Origin: Bradyrhizobium sediminis
GTDB lineage: Bacteria; Pseudomonadota; Alphaproteobacteria; Rhizobiales; Xanthobacteraceae
NCBI RefSeq assembly: GCF_018736105.1
Contig: NZ_CP076135.1
Coordinates: 1,052,001-1,116,000 of the forward strand
Length of the DNA stretch: 64,000 bases
Reading direction: 5' to 3'
Both the position numbers and the translations under genes were made by a program. Position 1 is the first letter of the stretch, and each line of letters begins with the position of its first letter. The notes under the pieces were generated by a model that saw only the letters and a program-made list of their open reading frames with translations, did no database searches and was not told the DNA's origin. Positions 16,618 to 25,311 of this stretch are shown in pieces.

Positions 16618-17424
16618 ATGACCGTCCTGAAATGGCTCCTGATCGTCGTTTCGGTCGGCTATGTCGGCGGCCTCGCCGCCCTGTTCCTGCTGCAGCGGTC
16701 GTTCCTGTTTCCGATTCCGCAGGTCGCGCGCACGCCGCCGGCAGCCGCAGGCTTTCCGCAGGCCGAAGAACATCTGCTGACCACCGATGACGGCGAGAAG
16801 GTCATCCTCTGGCATGTTCCGGCCAGACCGGGACATCCGGTCGTGCTCTATTTCCACGGCAACGGCGATTTCCTCGCCGGGTTCTTCGGCCGCTTTCTCG
16901 ACCTCATCGCTGACGGGACCGGCATCGTCGCGCTGTCCTTTCGCGGCTATGCCGGCTCGAGCGGACATCCGAGCGAGCAGGGGCTGCTGAGGGATGCTGC
17001 GGCGGCCTATTCCTTCACCACGGCGCGATACAGTGCCGACAGAATAGTCGCCTGGGGCTTTTCGCTCGGCAGCGGCGTGGCGGTGGCGCTGGCTGCGGAA
17101 CAACCGGTCGGAAAACTGATCCTGGAGGCGCCTTACACCTCGACCGCGGATGTCGCCGCTTCGCTGCTTCCGATCTTCCCGATGCGCCTGATGATACGGG
17201 ATCCGTTCCGCTCCGACCAGCGCATCGCGCGGGTAACGGCCCCCCTCCTGATCATGCACGGCGGCCGCGACTTCACGATCCCGACAGCCTTCGGCGAGCG
17301 CCTGTTTGCACTCGCCCATGAACCGAAGCGGTTCGTCCGGTTCCCCGAAGGCGGCCACAACGATCTCGACAGCTTTGGCGCGCTTGGAACGGCGCGACGA
17401 TTCATCGGTGGTTCAAAGCTATGA
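16618..17424 (+). CDS. alpha/beta hydrolase, BEM46/ABHD13-like
   Basis: A 268-residue membrane-anchored hydrolase. An N-terminal helix (WLLIVVSVGYVGGLAALFLL) leads to the fold. The oxyanion region is YFHGNGDFLAG, the nucleophile elbow is WGFSLGSGVA (Ser), the acid is in MHGGRDFTIP and the catalytic His in EGGHNDL. Close relatives are annotated as bem46-like or serine aminopeptidase S33 proteins with unknown substrates. It starts 20 bases after pntB, so it may ride on that transcript. Confidence 0.9.
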   Translation: MTVLKWLLIVVSVGYVGGLAALFLLQRSFLFPIPQVARTPPAAAGFPQAEEHLLTTDDGEKVILWHVPARPGHPVVLYFHGNGDFLAGFFGRFLDLIADGTGIVALSFRGYAGSSGHPSEQGLLRDAAAAYSFTTARYSADRIVAWGFSLGSGVAVALAAEQPVGKLILEAPYTSTADVAASLLPIFPMRLMIRDPFRSDQRIARVTAPLLIMHGGRDFTIPTAFGERLFALAHEPKRFVRFPEGGHNDLDSFGALGTARRFIGGSKL

Positions 17425-17467
17425 CGACAGTGGCTGCCGAACGCTCAAACTCCATGGATGCGATGGC

Positions 17468-18889
17468 ATGAAAGCGCGGGGCCTGACGCTCGCCACTTCG
17501 GTACTCGTCATGCTGCCTCATGACGTGCACGCAGCCACGCTCGACGGCGCGGCCATGAAGTTGCCATTCGCGCTGCCCTTCGCCGGCCTGCTGCTGTCGA
17601 TTGCGCTCGGGCCGCTGCTGTTTCCGAAACTGTGGCACGCCCACTATGGAAAGATCGCCGCGGCGTGGTCTGCTGCGGCGCTGGCGTCGATCGCGTGGCT
17701 GGCCGGCGGTTCGGTGATGCTGGCCGCGTTCGTTCACGCCATGCTGGGCGAATATCTCAGCTTCATCGTGCTGCTGTTCGCCCTCTACACCGTCGCAGGC
17801 GGCATTCTCGTCAGCGGCGATATCAGGGGCACGCCGTGGAATAATGCAGCCATTCTCGCGCTCGGCACCGCGATGGCCAGCATCGTCGGCACCACCGGCG
17901 CTGCCATGATCCTGATCCGGCCGTTGATCCGCGCCAATGTCTCGCGCCGATACAACGTTCACGTCATGATCTTCTTCATCATTCTCGTCGCCAATGTCGG
18001 CGGCGCATTGAGCCCGTTGGGCGATCCGCCGCTCTTCATCGGCTTTCTGAACGGCGTTGATTTCTTCTGGACCACCAGGAATCTCTGGATCCAGACCGCC
18101 ATCGTCGCCGGGCTGCTGCTGGCGATGTTCGTCGCGTTCGACCTTTGGCGCTTTCGAAGTGAGCCGATCGACGGCCGGATCGAACCAGCAGACCCGGTTC
18201 GCATTCGCGGCTTCGTCAACGTCGTGCTGATAGCCGCCATCATCGGCTGCATCCTGCTGTCGGCCAGCTGGCGCCCGGGCGTTGCGGTCGATATTCTCGG
18301 CACCAGACTGCAGTTGCAGAATCTGATGCGCGACGGGCTGCTGGTCGCGATCGCATTGCTGTCGTTGTGGTGGACGCACGACGAGCATCGTGAGGCGAAC
18401 GGGTTCACCTGGGAGCCGATCAGGGAAGTGGCCAAACTGTTCGCAGGCATCTTCACGGCCATTATTCCGGTGCTGGCCATGCTCGATGCCGGCCGGAACG
18501 GCGCCTTCGCTTGGCTTCTCACCGCGGTGACGGACCGCGGCGGTACCCCGCATGAGGTTGCCTATTTCTGGTACACAGGGGTGATGTCGGCGTTCCTCGA
18601 TAACGCGCCTACCTATCTGTTGTTCTTCAAGCTTGCCGGCGGCGATGCGCGCGAACTGATGGGCGAGCTTGCTGGAACGCTGGCGGCGATTTCCATGGGC
18701 GCCGTCTATATGGGCGCGCTGACCTATATCGGAAACGCGCCAAACTTCATGGTCGCGGCCATCGCGGCCGAACGCGGGATCAGGATGCCGAGTTTCTTCG
18801 GCTATCTGCTGCGGGCCGGCGCAATCCTGGTACCTCTGTTTCTGCTGCTGACCTTGCTGCCGGTCGCGCCTGTTCTCAAGCTGCATTGA
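17468..18889 (+). CDS. sodium:proton antiporter / CitMHS-like transporter
   Basis: A 473-residue membrane protein of the ion transporter superfamily (NhaD/ArsB/citrate transporter relatives). A signal-like stretch (LATSVLVMLPHDVHA) is followed by about twelve helices. Two family motifs stand out: SIVGTTGAAMILIRPLIRAN and its later counterpart ALTYIGNAPNFMVAAIAAE. Also present are NVGGALSPLGDPPLFIGFL and SAFLDNAPTYLLFF, typical of this branch. The likely role is Na+/H+ exchange. The ATG at 17468 yields the signal-like start. The frame is open upstream inside the hydrolase gene. The two genes are 43 bases apart. Confidence 0.85.
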   Translation: MKARGLTLATSVLVMLPHDVHAATLDGAAMKLPFALPFAGLLLSIALGPLLFPKLWHAHYGKIAAAWSAAALASIAWLAGGSVMLAAFVHAMLGEYLSFIVLLFALYTVAGGILVSGDIRGTPWNNAAILALGTAMASIVGTTGAAMILIRPLIRANVSRRYNVHVMIFFIILVANVGGALSPLGDPPLFIGFLNGVDFFWTTRNLWIQTAIVAGLLLAMFVAFDLWRFRSEPIDGRIEPADPVRIRGFVNVVLIAAIIGCILLSASWRPGVAVDILGTRLQLQNLMRDGLLVAIALLSLWWTHDEHREANGFTWEPIREVAKLFAGIFTAIIPVLAMLDAGRNGAFAWLLTAVTDRGGTPHEVAYFWYTGVMSAFLDNAPTYLLFFKLAGGDARELMGELAGTLAAISMGAVYMGALTYIGNAPNFMVAAIAAERGIRMPSFFGYLLRAGAILVPLFLLLTLLPVAPVLKLH

Positions 18890-18941
18890 GTGCGGTATGG
18901 ATGCCTGAAAGTCTGTCCGCCGCGACTTGGAGAACCCAACG

Positions 18942-19226
18942 ATGATCAGCGCCAAATCGGACGTTCAGGTCGATACCCCGGAGGTCCGCGTCACCGAGTG
19001 GCGGTTGGCACCGGGCAGCGCCACCGGCCATCACACCCACGGGATGGATTATGTCATCGTTCCCGTGACCTCGGGCGAAATGACCATCGTGGCGCCCAAC
19101 GGCGACCGCTCCAAGGCGCAGCTCGCGGTAGGCAAATCCTATTTCCGCAAGGCCGGCGTCGAGCACGACGTGCTCAACGAGACCTCAAGCGAAATCGTGT
19201 TCCTGGAAGTCGAGCTGAAGCCTTAG
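18942..19226 (+). CDS. small cupin-domain protein
   Basis: A 94-residue single-domain cupin. Motif 1 is ATGHHTHGMDYVIVPVTSGEM (metal-binding His and a Glu position), and motif 2 is FRKAGVEHDVLNETSSEIVFLEVE. I chose the ATG at 18942 because GGAG lies nine bases upstream. A TTG five codons earlier is also open. Small cupins bind metal and act as isomerases, dioxygenases or sensors. No specific role is readable. Confidence 0.85.
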   Translation: MISAKSDVQVDTPEVRVTEWRLAPGSATGHHTHGMDYVIVPVTSGEMTIVAPNGDRSKAQLAVGKSYFRKAGVEHDVLNETSSEIVFLEVELKP

Positions 19227-19368
19227 GCCCTCGCCCCGGGGCGAGGGGACTGGCGGGCCTGGCACCGACCTGAGCCGCTTTGCGATCCCCGGCCGGCTGA
19301 CGCGGCTGTGAACGGATTGTTGCGCCGGATCAGCCGATTGCCACCGATCTGTCGCAGTTGATCCCTTA

Positions 19369-20325
19369 ATGCGCCTCAAAGTTCCCGCATCAAAACCGGT
19401 GCGGGGAGTTGCCGGCATGCTGAAGAAGTATCTGACGAAGTTTGCGGTGGACATTCTGCCGTCGGTGGCGGCGACCGTCATCGGGGCTTACATCGTCAAT
19501 CATTACATCGTGGCCAAACCAAGCGCGGACACCCCGGCCGCCGTGGTTTCGACTGCAGCTCCCGAGGCTGCAAAGGCGGACGCCAAGGCAGACGCCAAGT
19601 CATCTGCTACGACATCCGCCAAGGCTTCTCCCAAGGCGCCCGAGGCATCCTCCGATCTCGCCAACGTCCGGGGGCCCGGCGTGACGGCGAAGGGGATTTC
19701 CGAAAAAGCCATCCTCGAGAAGACCGCCGCTGAAAAGCCTGCAGAAAACATCGTCGAAAAGCCGACGGAGACCGCCGCGATCCCGGTCGAGCCGCGGCGG
19801 CATCAGCCTGCGCCGCGCGAAAGGACCGTCGCGAAGACCGCGCCGGCCCCGGCTGTCGCGCCGGTGGTGTCGGCGCCTGCCACGCCTCCGCCGGCTGACG
19901 CCGCGAGCGCTGCCGACGAGCGCCGCGACGCCAACGATCTTGCGCGCGCCGCGATCGATCGGCTGCGCGGCAGCAACGAAGCTTCGCCACGGGTCCAGGA
20001 TGCCGCGCGTGCGCCGGAAGCCGTCCGCACCCCGGATGCGCCCCGCGTTGCGCCCGCGGTCCGGCCGCTGCCGCCGCCGATCATGGTTTCCGCGCCGCCC
20101 CCCAACGAGACGCTCGATGCGCAGGCCGCCTCCTCGCCGAGGCCGCCATATGGGGCCGCGGGAAGCGACGATCCGGGCCGCCCGACACCGCCGGCCGAGA
20201 TCCCCTCGCGGCCGCTCGATCTGCGCGCCGAAGCCACCGGGCCGGCGGTCCGCGAACGCACCACGGTTGCCGAAGACGTGCTGTCGGCGGCCAAATCGGT
20301 GTTCCACGCGGTATTGCCGAAATAG
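19369..20325 (+). CDS. membrane-anchored Ala/Pro-rich hypothetical protein
   Basis: A 318-residue protein of unknown function. Near the N-terminus (LKKYLTKFAVDILPSVAATV) a short hydrophobic segment could anchor it in the membrane. Residues 55-300 are low-complexity, rich in Ala, Pro, Lys, Glu and Arg, and probably disordered. The extreme C-terminus (VAEDVLSAAKSVFHAVLP) looks like an amphipathic helix. The start may be the ATG at 19417 (codon 17), just before the anchor. High third-position GC supports a real gene. I recall proteins of this build as common in Bradyrhizobium. It converges with the TPR lipoprotein gene, eight bases apart. Confidence 0.65.
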   Translation: MRLKVPASKPVRGVAGMLKKYLTKFAVDILPSVAATVIGAYIVNHYIVAKPSADTPAAVVSTAAPEAAKADAKADAKSSATTSAKASPKAPEASSDLANVRGPGVTAKGISEKAILEKTAAEKPAENIVEKPTETAAIPVEPRRHQPAPRERTVAKTAPAPAVAPVVSAPATPPPADAASAADERRDANDLARAAIDRLRGSNEASPRVQDAARAPEAVRTPDAPRVAPAVRPLPPPIMVSAPPPNETLDAQAASSPRPPYGAAGSDDPGRPTPPAEIPSRPLDLRAEATGPAVRERTTVAEDVLSAAKSVFHAVLPK

Positions 20326-20332
20326 TTCCGGT

Positions 20333-20962
20333 CTAGCCGCCGAGGCGCGCCAGGCCGGTTCGCGCGGCTTCGTCCTTGGGACGGATGGCCAGCGCCCGGG
20401 CATAGGAGGCCTTGGCCTTGTCCTTGTCTCCGAGGCGCTCATAGGCCAGCCCCCGCGTGCTCCAGGCCTGCGCGTTCTGCGGGTCGGCCTGCACGGCCTC
20501 GTCGAGATCGGCCGCGGCTTCCTTGAACCTTTCCATGGCGATGTAACTGATCGCGCGGCCGAGCAATGGTTCGGCCCGCTGCGGCGTCAGCCCGTTGGCC
20601 GAGCTGAAATCGTCGATCGCCAGTTGATGCTGCCGTTGCCGCTGGTAGAGCAGGCCACGGTTGTACAGCGCTTCCGCATGGTGAGGATCGATCGCGATCG
20701 CCTTGCCGAACTCAGCCAGCGCCTCTTCGGTTTTTCCAGACTTTGCCAGCGTCTGCGCCCGCGCGGTGGCGGCCTGCGCGTCGCCGGCGCCGGTCTCCGC
20801 CGGGGCCGCCTTCGCAGGCGCCTCCTTCTCCGGCGACGATGACCACAAACTCAGATCGAAGGAGCATCCACAAAGGGTAATGGCGAGCACCGCGATCAGC
20901 GCCGATGTGCGGCTGCCGGAACGCGCAATTTCGGAAAATACAAAAGGCGCCGGAATGACCAT
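20333..20962 (-). CDS. TPR-repeat lipoprotein
   Basis: A 209-residue protein. A signal segment SALIAVLAITL ends in a lipobox (L30-C-G-C33), so the mature protein should be lipidated at Cys33. Residues 60-205 hold at least three to four tetratricopeptide repeats, for example AEALYNRGLLYQRQRQHQLA and AQAWSTRGLAYERLGDKDKA. TPR proteins act as scaffolds, and this one is likely to work at the envelope with an unknown partner. Its stop faces the Ala/Pro-rich gene. Confidence 0.88.
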   Translation of the reverse strand: MVIPAPFVFSEIARSGSRTSALIAVLAITLCGCSFDLSLWSSSPEKEAPAKAAPAETGAGDAQAATARAQTLAKSGKTEEALAEFGKAIAIDPHHAEALYNRGLLYQRQRQHQLAIDDFSSANGLTPQRAEPLLGRAISYIAMERFKEAAADLDEAVQADPQNAQAWSTRGLAYERLGDKDKAKASYARALAIRPKDEAARTGLARLGG

Positions 20963-21027
20963 TTTTGCAGAATACTCGCGCGGCTAGTGCAGCATTGGTA
21001 GCTCGCCGCGCCGGAAAATGCATTGAC

Positions 21028-21058
21028 CAAAAACAACAACGCGGACCCAAGGGCCCGC
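21028..21058 (-). terminator. intrinsic terminator of rpsU
   Basis: On the minus strand an eight-pair stem (GCGGGCCC / GGGTCCGC, one G-U) with a two-base loop is followed by GTTGTTGTTTTTGG. It begins 32 bases after the rpsU stop. The T-rich tail makes it a good Rho-independent terminator candidate. Confidence 0.7.
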
Positions 21059-21089
21059 GCTGTCGGATTCGATTCGGTGGTTTTTCGGC

Positions 21090-21395
21090 TCAGCGCGGTC
21101 CGCGCGGACCGGCGCCCGGGCCGCCACGGCCACCAGCACCGCCGCGCTCTGCGCCGGGACCGGCGCCGAACACCGGCTTCGGCTTCATCGGCAGCAGGCC
21201 TTCGCGCTGCAGCTTCTTGCGGGCCAGCTTGCGCGCGCGGCGCACGGCTTCGGCCTTTTCACGGGCCTTCTTTTCGGAGGGCTTTTCGTAATGGCCGCGG
21301 AGCTTCATCTCGCGGAAGATACCCTCGCGCTGCATCTTCTTCTTCAGCGCCTTGAGGGCTTGATCGACATTGTTATCGCGAACGAGAACCTGCAC
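21090..21395 (-). CDS. rpsU: 30S ribosomal protein S21
   Basis: A 101-residue S21. It starts [20 protein letters not shown], then [20 protein letters not shown] and the basic helix [18 protein letters not shown] region, all standard. After about residue 75 it carries a Gly/Pro/Arg-rich extension ([16 protein letters not shown]) of the kind seen on S21 of Rhizobiales. S21 sits near the anti-Shine-Dalgarno region of 16S rRNA and aids initiation. A single-gene unit with its own terminator. Confidence 0.97.
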   Translation of the reverse strand: MQVLVRDNNVDQALKALKKKMQREGIFREMKLRGHYEKPSEKKAREKAEAVRRARKLARKKLQREGLLPMKPKPVFGAGPGAERGGAGGRGGPGAGPRGPR

Positions 21396-21569
21396 GCGGC
21401 ATCCTCTTTCAATTGGTCGGATTTGAATTCTGGTAAAGCGAAAGACTGGCGAAAGGCCAAGCCCTTAACCCTGAGCGCGCGGATGTATCAGACAAAGCCG
21501 GCAATGTCCACCGGCGGGACCCCGAATGAGCCGGGTTTGCGGAGCCAAATCAGCCTTTTTTGATCCCGA

Positions 21570-22679
21570 TCAGCCGGTTTTGGGCGGTACGGCGCCGACC
21601 AGCGTCACATGCCCCATCTTGCGGCCCGGCCGCGCCGGGCCCTTGCCGTAGAGATGCACGGTCGCGCCGGGCACGGTCAGCCACCGCTCGTAGTCGTTGA
21701 TATCGTCGCCGATCAGGTTGGTCATGGTCACCGGGCCGTGGCGGACCGGCTTGCCGAGCGGCCAGCCGGCGATGGCGCGGATATGCTGCTCGAACTGCGA
21801 GATCGTCGCGCCGTCGAGCGTCCAGTGCCCGGAATTGTGCACCCGCGGCGCAATTTCGTTGACCAGAACCTGCGGCCCGGCCGCTCCCTGCACCACGAAC
21901 ATCTCGACACCCAGCACGCCGACATAGTCGAGCGCGCTGGCGATCTTCTCGGCGATGCCGCGCGCTTCTGCCGCCAGCGCTTCCGGGATATCGGCCGGCG
22001 CGCGCGAGATCTTCAGGATGTGATCGCGATGTTCGTTTTCGGTGACGTCGTAGCATTCAACCGCACCGTCGGCCGAACGCGCGGCGATCACGGAGATCTC
22101 GCGCTCGAACGGAATGAAGGCTTCGAGGATCGCAGATTTGGTGCCGAGGTCCTGCCAGACCTGGACGACATCGTCGCCCTCGCGGATGATGGCCTGACCC
22201 TTGCCGTCATAGCCGAAGCGGCGGGTTTTGATGACGGCGGGAAGCTTGATGCGCGCGATGGCGGCGCGCAGGGTTTCGATCGAGCAGACATCGGCGTAGT
22301 CGGCCGTGGCGATGCCGAGCTTCTTTACGAAGTCCTTCTCGATCAGCCGGTCCTGCGTGGTTTCCAGGATCTTCTGCGCCGGCAAAACCGGACGCCGCGC
22401 CGCCAGCACCATCGCGGTCGCGGCCGGCACGTTCTCGAATTCGTAGGTGATGACGTCGACATCGCCTGCGAACAGTTCCAGCGCCTCGACATCGGCATAT
22501 TCGGCGCAGGTCGCGTTCAGCACCACATCGAACGCCGGCGAATCAGGGTCCGGCGAAAACACCTGGCAGCGCAGCCCGAGCCGCGCCGCCGCCATGGCCA
22601 GCATCCGGCCCAATTGTCCGCCGCCGAGAATTCCGATGGTGTCGCCGGGCTTCAGCTTCACCCGATGTGAGGCCGTCAC
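21570..22679 (-). CDS. purK: 5-(carboxyamino)imidazole ribonucleotide synthase
   Basis: A 369-residue ATP-grasp enzyme of purine synthesis. It makes N5-CAIR from AIR, bicarbonate and ATP. Seen: [20 protein letters not shown] (nucleotide-binding start), [22 protein letters not shown] stretch ([10 protein letters not shown]), [12 protein letters not shown] in the ATP-grasp core, [16 protein letters not shown] (Mg/phosphate site) and a C-terminal domain. It follows purE with an overlap of four bases, so the two are coupled. Confidence 0.97.
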   Translation of the reverse strand: MTASHRVKLKPGDTIGILGGGQLGRMLAMAAARLGLRCQVFSPDPDSPAFDVVLNATCAEYADVEALELFAGDVDVITYEFENVPAATAMVLAARRPVLPAQKILETTQDRLIEKDFVKKLGIATADYADVCSIETLRAAIARIKLPAVIKTRRFGYDGKGQAIIREGDDVVQVWQDLGTKSAILEAFIPFEREISVIAARSADGAVECYDVTENEHRDHILKISRAPADIPEALAAEARGIAEKIASALDYVGVLGVEMFVVQGAAGPQVLVNEIAPRVHNSGHWTLDGATISQFEQHIRAIAGWPLGKPVRHGPVTMTNLIGDDINDYERWLTVPGATVHLYGKGPARPGRKMGHVTLVGAVPPKTG

Positions 22680-23164
22680 GCAGAACCCTCCGGGCGCGCG
22701 GCCACCGCCTCGGCCTGCGCCTTGCGCCAGGCCGCCAGTCTTGCCGCCAGCGCCGGGTCGTTCAGCGCGAGGACGCTGGCCGCGAGCAGCGCGGCGTTGA
22801 TGGCGCCGGCCTTGCCGATCGCCAGCGTCCCGACCGGAACGCCCGCGGGCATCTGGACGATGGAATAGAGCGAATCGACTCCGGACAACGCCTTGGATTC
22901 GATGGGAACGCCGAACACCGGCAGTTCCGTCAGCGATGCGGCCATGCCCGGCAGGTGGGCAGCACCTCCGGCGCCGGCGATGATGATCCTGAAACCGGAG
23001 GCCTTGGCGCCCTTGGCAAAGGCGAATAGCCGGTCCGGGGTGCGGTGCGCCGAGATAATCTGCTTGTCGCAGGCAACCCCGAGGGCTGTGAGCGTCTCGG
23101 CGGCATGGCGCATGGTTTCCCAGTCGGACTGGCTTCCCATGATAATGGCGACGGGGGCGGTCAT
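22676..23164 (-). CDS. purE: N5-carboxyaminoimidazole ribonucleotide mutase
   Basis: A 162-residue class I PurE that turns N5-CAIR into CAIR, the step after PurK. The motif [22 protein letters not shown] and [13 protein letters not shown] (catalytic His) are diagnostic, with [16 protein letters not shown] for substrate binding. The frame is open to 23242, but the ATG at 23164 gives the family start [12 protein letters not shown]. The last codons overlap the purK start (ATGA). Confidence 0.97.
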   Translation of the reverse strand: MTAPVAIIMGSQSDWETMRHAAETLTALGVACDKQIISAHRTPDRLFAFAKGAKASGFRIIIAGAGGAAHLPGMAASLTELPVFGVPIESKALSGVDSLYSIVQMPAGVPVGTLAIGKAGAINAALLAASVLALNDPALAARLAAWRKAQAEAVAARPEGSA

Positions 23165-23295
23165 GAGGTCAATTCTTTTCGGGAATCCAAAAACATAGGC
23201 CGGATTATAGGATCGGCCCGAGGTCTGGCCAAGGCGTGGCAAGGGGTCCGGAATGGACTATCCTGTCTTGGTGAATTCCGGCAAGCCTTCTTAAA

Positions 23296-23340
23296 GCATG
23301 ATCCCGAGAAGTGGATACCGGTTTTCGGAAAAGATCATGC
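23296..23340 (+). repeat. dispersed repeat with GCATGATC/GATCATGC ends
   Basis: A 45-base element: GCATGATC at the left, GATCATGC at the right, with an inner imperfect hairpin from CCGAGAAGTGG to CCGGTTTTCGG. I recall the type as widespread in Bradyrhizobium. It lies right before the diguanylate cyclase gene and supplies two in-frame ATG codons that could be mistaken for its start. Confidence 0.7.
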
Positions 23341-23399
23341 GCAAGACAACCAACCAGGGGCCCGATTCAGTGAAGCTGGATCAGGCCCCGAGGATGCCC

Positions 23400-24095
23400 A
23401 TGAAGAAGAAAACCAGGGCGACGGCTCCGGGCCCCGCGAAACGCCGCAAAAGCAGCGCGGCGGGACGCAAGGCCGCCCCAAAGCGCACCAGGGCGGCGAA
23501 GGTAACGGCGTCGCTGCCCCGGCTTTCGGCCGCGCCCGACGATGCCAGACTGACGATCCGCCGGCTCCGGGCCCAGCTCGCCAAGGCCCTGGCGCGAATC
23601 GAGGAACTGCAGACTTCCGCCGATATCGACTTCCTGCTGGATATTCCCAACCGCCGCGGCTTCGAGCGCGAGCTCCATCGCTCGATCGCCTATATCAAGC
23701 GCTATCATGCCAGCGGCGCGCTGATCGTGCTCGACGTCGATCGCCTGAAGCCGATCAATGACGCCTTCGGGCACGCTGCGGGGGATCAGGTGTTGAAGGC
23801 CGTGGTGTCGGCGTTGTTGAGCCAGGTGCGCTCGTCCGACGTGATCGGGCGGCTGGGCGGCGACGAGTTCGCGCTGTTGCTGTGGAACCTGAGCGAGACC
23901 GATGCGAGGGCCAAGGCAGCCGCACTGGAGCAGGCCGTCGACCGGCTCAGCTTCACCTTTCGCGGCCGCACCATCACGGCCGGCGCGTCGGCAGGCGTCG
24001 CCATTCTCGGGCCGCATGCGGAAGCCGGCCGGGCGCTGGAAGAAGCCGACAGCGCGATGTATGTGCGCAAGGCACAGCGGCGGCACGAAACGTAA
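23400..24095 (+). CDS. diguanylate cyclase (GGDEF)
   Basis: A protein of about 231 residues that should make cyclic di-GMP from two GTP. After a Lys/Arg/Ala-rich N-terminus (to about residue 50) and a short helix, the GGDEF domain runs from ADIDFLLDIPNRRGFERELH through VLDVDRLKPINDAFGHAAGD to the intact active site RLGGDEFALLL. No sensor domain or membrane helix is present. The RxxD inhibitory site expected five residues before GGDEF is SSDVIGR-type (R-S-S-D: present). Start choice is uncertain. GAGG lies six bases before the ATG at 23400, while ATGs at 23298 and 23337 fall inside a repeat. Confidence 0.9.
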   Translation: MKKKTRATAPGPAKRRKSSAAGRKAAPKRTRAAKVTASLPRLSAAPDDARLTIRRLRAQLAKALARIEELQTSADIDFLLDIPNRRGFERELHRSIAYIKRYHASGALIVLDVDRLKPINDAFGHAAGDQVLKAVVSALLSQVRSSDVIGRLGGDEFALLLWNLSETDARAKAAALEQAVDRLSFTFRGRTITAGASAGVAILGPHAEAGRALEEADSAMYVRKAQRRHET

Positions 24096-24116
24096 TGCGA
24101 TAAGCTGCGGCTAACC

Positions 24117-24172
24117 CTGATTTTGCTCGTGTTCTCGTCGCAAAACCGGTTCCGGCTTTTGCGGAATACGCG
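24117..24172. repeat. hairpin repeat between convergent genes
   Basis: The core is CGCAAAACCGG, TT, then CCGGCTTTTGCG, a stem with one bulge (24139-24163), in a TTTTGCTC...GCGCTACA context I recall as a dispersed Bradyrhizobium element. It lies between the diguanylate cyclase end and the convergent small gene, so it could end both transcripts. Confidence 0.55.
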
Positions 24173-24424
24173 CTACAGCCCGCTCAGATCGTCCGGCACG
24201 CTGCCGAATTTCCGGATCAATTGAGCGTCGCCGAATTCGCCGATCATGGGATCGCCGGTGCGGCTGAACGCGACCGCGCCGATCGAGCCTGCGACCCGCG
24301 ACAAGGCTTCCGCGCGCCGCAACGCGCCCGACGAACTCTGGCATTCTTCCGCCGCACCCGCGACCGGCGAACCGGTGTCGTCCTGCAGGAAGGGCATCGC
24401 AACGTAATAGGTGACATCGGCCAT
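24173..24424 (-). CDS. small hypothetical protein, LexA-box unit gene 2
   Basis: An 83-residue protein, MADVTYYVAMPFLQDDTGSP to the end PDDLSGL, with no helix long enough to cross the membrane. I do not recognise a domain. It contains a central Ala-rich helix region (ALRRAEALSRVAGSIGAVAF) and one Cys. It follows the 66-residue gene on the same strand, 28 bases apart, so the two look like an operon. The LexA-type box upstream may control both. It could be a DNA-damage-induced small protein. This is inference from context only. Confidence 0.6.
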   Translation of the reverse strand: MADVTYYVAMPFLQDDTGSPVAGAAEECQSSSGALRRAEALSRVAGSIGAVAFSRTGDPMIGEFGDAQLIRKFGSVPDDLSGL

Positions 24425-24452
24425 CGGAGTCGCTCCGGCTTCGGTTGATCGC

Positions 24453-24653
24453 TCAGGCGGCGTCGCTGTTGGTGCGCGGCGCGCAGCCGCATGCGACCGC
24501 CGCCTGCAGTTCCTGCAATTCCGTTTCCAGATATTCGTTCGCCATGATCAGCGCCTTGATCGTGCTGCGCAGGTTTCCGTCGCACATGGCGATCGCCTGG
24601 TCGCAGGCCTGTTCGTAACGATCGATATCGGGCAGGGCAGCAGATTCGGACAT
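24453..24653 (-). CDS. small hypothetical protein, LexA-box unit gene 1
   Basis: A 66-residue protein, mostly helical. It begins MSESAALPDIDRYEQACDQA, then MCDGNLRSTIKALIMANEYL, then ETELQELQ and a Cys-containing tail (VACGCAPRTNSDAA). There is no signal peptide. I do not know the family. The pattern AIAMCDGNLRSTIKALI reads like a short DNA- or protein-binding helix pair, but that is a guess. A LexA-type GTTC-N7-GTTC site lies 37-51 bases upstream of its ATG, right over the promoter region, which suggests SOS control. Confidence 0.62.
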   Translation of the reverse strand: MSESAALPDIDRYEQACDQAIAMCDGNLRSTIKALIMANEYLETELQELQAAVACGCAPRTNSDAA

Positions 24654-24689
24654 GGCGAAATTCCCGGTCTGTTGAGGGGCGGCGGGAAT

Positions 24690-24704
24690 GTTCCTATTTT
24701 GTTC
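24690..24704 (-). promoter_or_regulatory. LexA-type SOS box (GTTC-N7-GTTC)
   Basis: GTTC at 24690-24693, seven bases, GTTC at 24701-24704. This is exactly the direct-repeat spacing of alphaproteobacterial LexA sites. On the minus strand a TTGACT -35-like element lies immediately upstream (24712-24717), so the box would cover the promoter of the 66-residue gene. It could also influence the divergent receiver gene at 24871, but that is 167 bases away. Confidence 0.6.
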
Positions 24705-24870
24705 TCATCGAGTCAAGCTGCTCCTGATGGGGCGGTCGGCGGTTTTCCACTGCACCCTGCCGAGGACAGGGCGAGCACGGCACCGCCAGCGGTGGCGCGG
24801 TTCGGAAGTCCGGTGCGGGAACGAAAACAATATCCAGCGCTTAATGGCTTATTCGTAAGGAGTGGGACGT

Positions 24871-25248
24871 ATGGGTCTGGCCGAAACCAGAACAATCGTG
24901 GTGCTGATCGTCGAGGACGAGTTTCTGCTGAGAATGGACGCGACCGACATGGTCAGGGCAGCCGGGTTCGAAGTTCTCGAAGCCGCCAATGCCGACCAGG
25001 CGATCGAAATTCTCGAAACCCGTCCGGACATCAAGGTCGTGTTTACCGACATCCAGATGCCCGGCTCGATGGACGGGTTGAAACTCGCCCGCGCGGTCAG
25101 GGGCCGCTGGCCTCCGATCAAGATCGTCGCCACCTCCGGCCACCACCTTGTCGGGGAAAGCGATCTGCCCGAAGGCGGCCGGTTCCTGCCAAAGCCCTAC
25201 AGCCCGAACCAGGTGACGGGCGTGCTGCGCGAGTTGATGGGTGGGTGA
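24871..25248 (+). CDS. stand-alone response regulator receiver protein
   Basis: A 125-residue CheY-like protein. Acidic pair EDE at about 15-17, phospho-acceptor D60 in VVFTDIQMPGSMDGL, Thr-Ser switch in IVATSGHHL and Lys in FLPKPYSPNQ. No output domain follows, so it should act by protein contact or as a phosphate sink. I use the ATG at 24871 because AAGGAG lies eight bases before it. A GTG at 24862 is in frame. No histidine kinase is adjacent. The VEDEFLLRM type is common among Bradyrhizobium single-domain regulators linked to HWE-family kinases, which is memory rather than evidence. Confidence 0.92.
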   Translation: MGLAETRTIVVLIVEDEFLLRMDATDMVRAAGFEVLEAANADQAIEILETRPDIKVVFTDIQMPGSMDGLKLARAVRGRWPPIKIVATSGHHLVGESDLPEGGRFLPKPYSPNQVTGVLRELMGG

Positions 25249-25311
25249 GTGAGCGCCGTTCCGGCGAACGTTGCCTGTTCCGGAACACGTCGCGCGTTCC
25301 GGAATGACGGG

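Noticed and set aside
25249..25310. GTTCCGGAA-rich stretch resembling a dispersed repeat
   Set aside because: Only one end looks like the CGTCATTCCGGGG family and no paired arm is seen.
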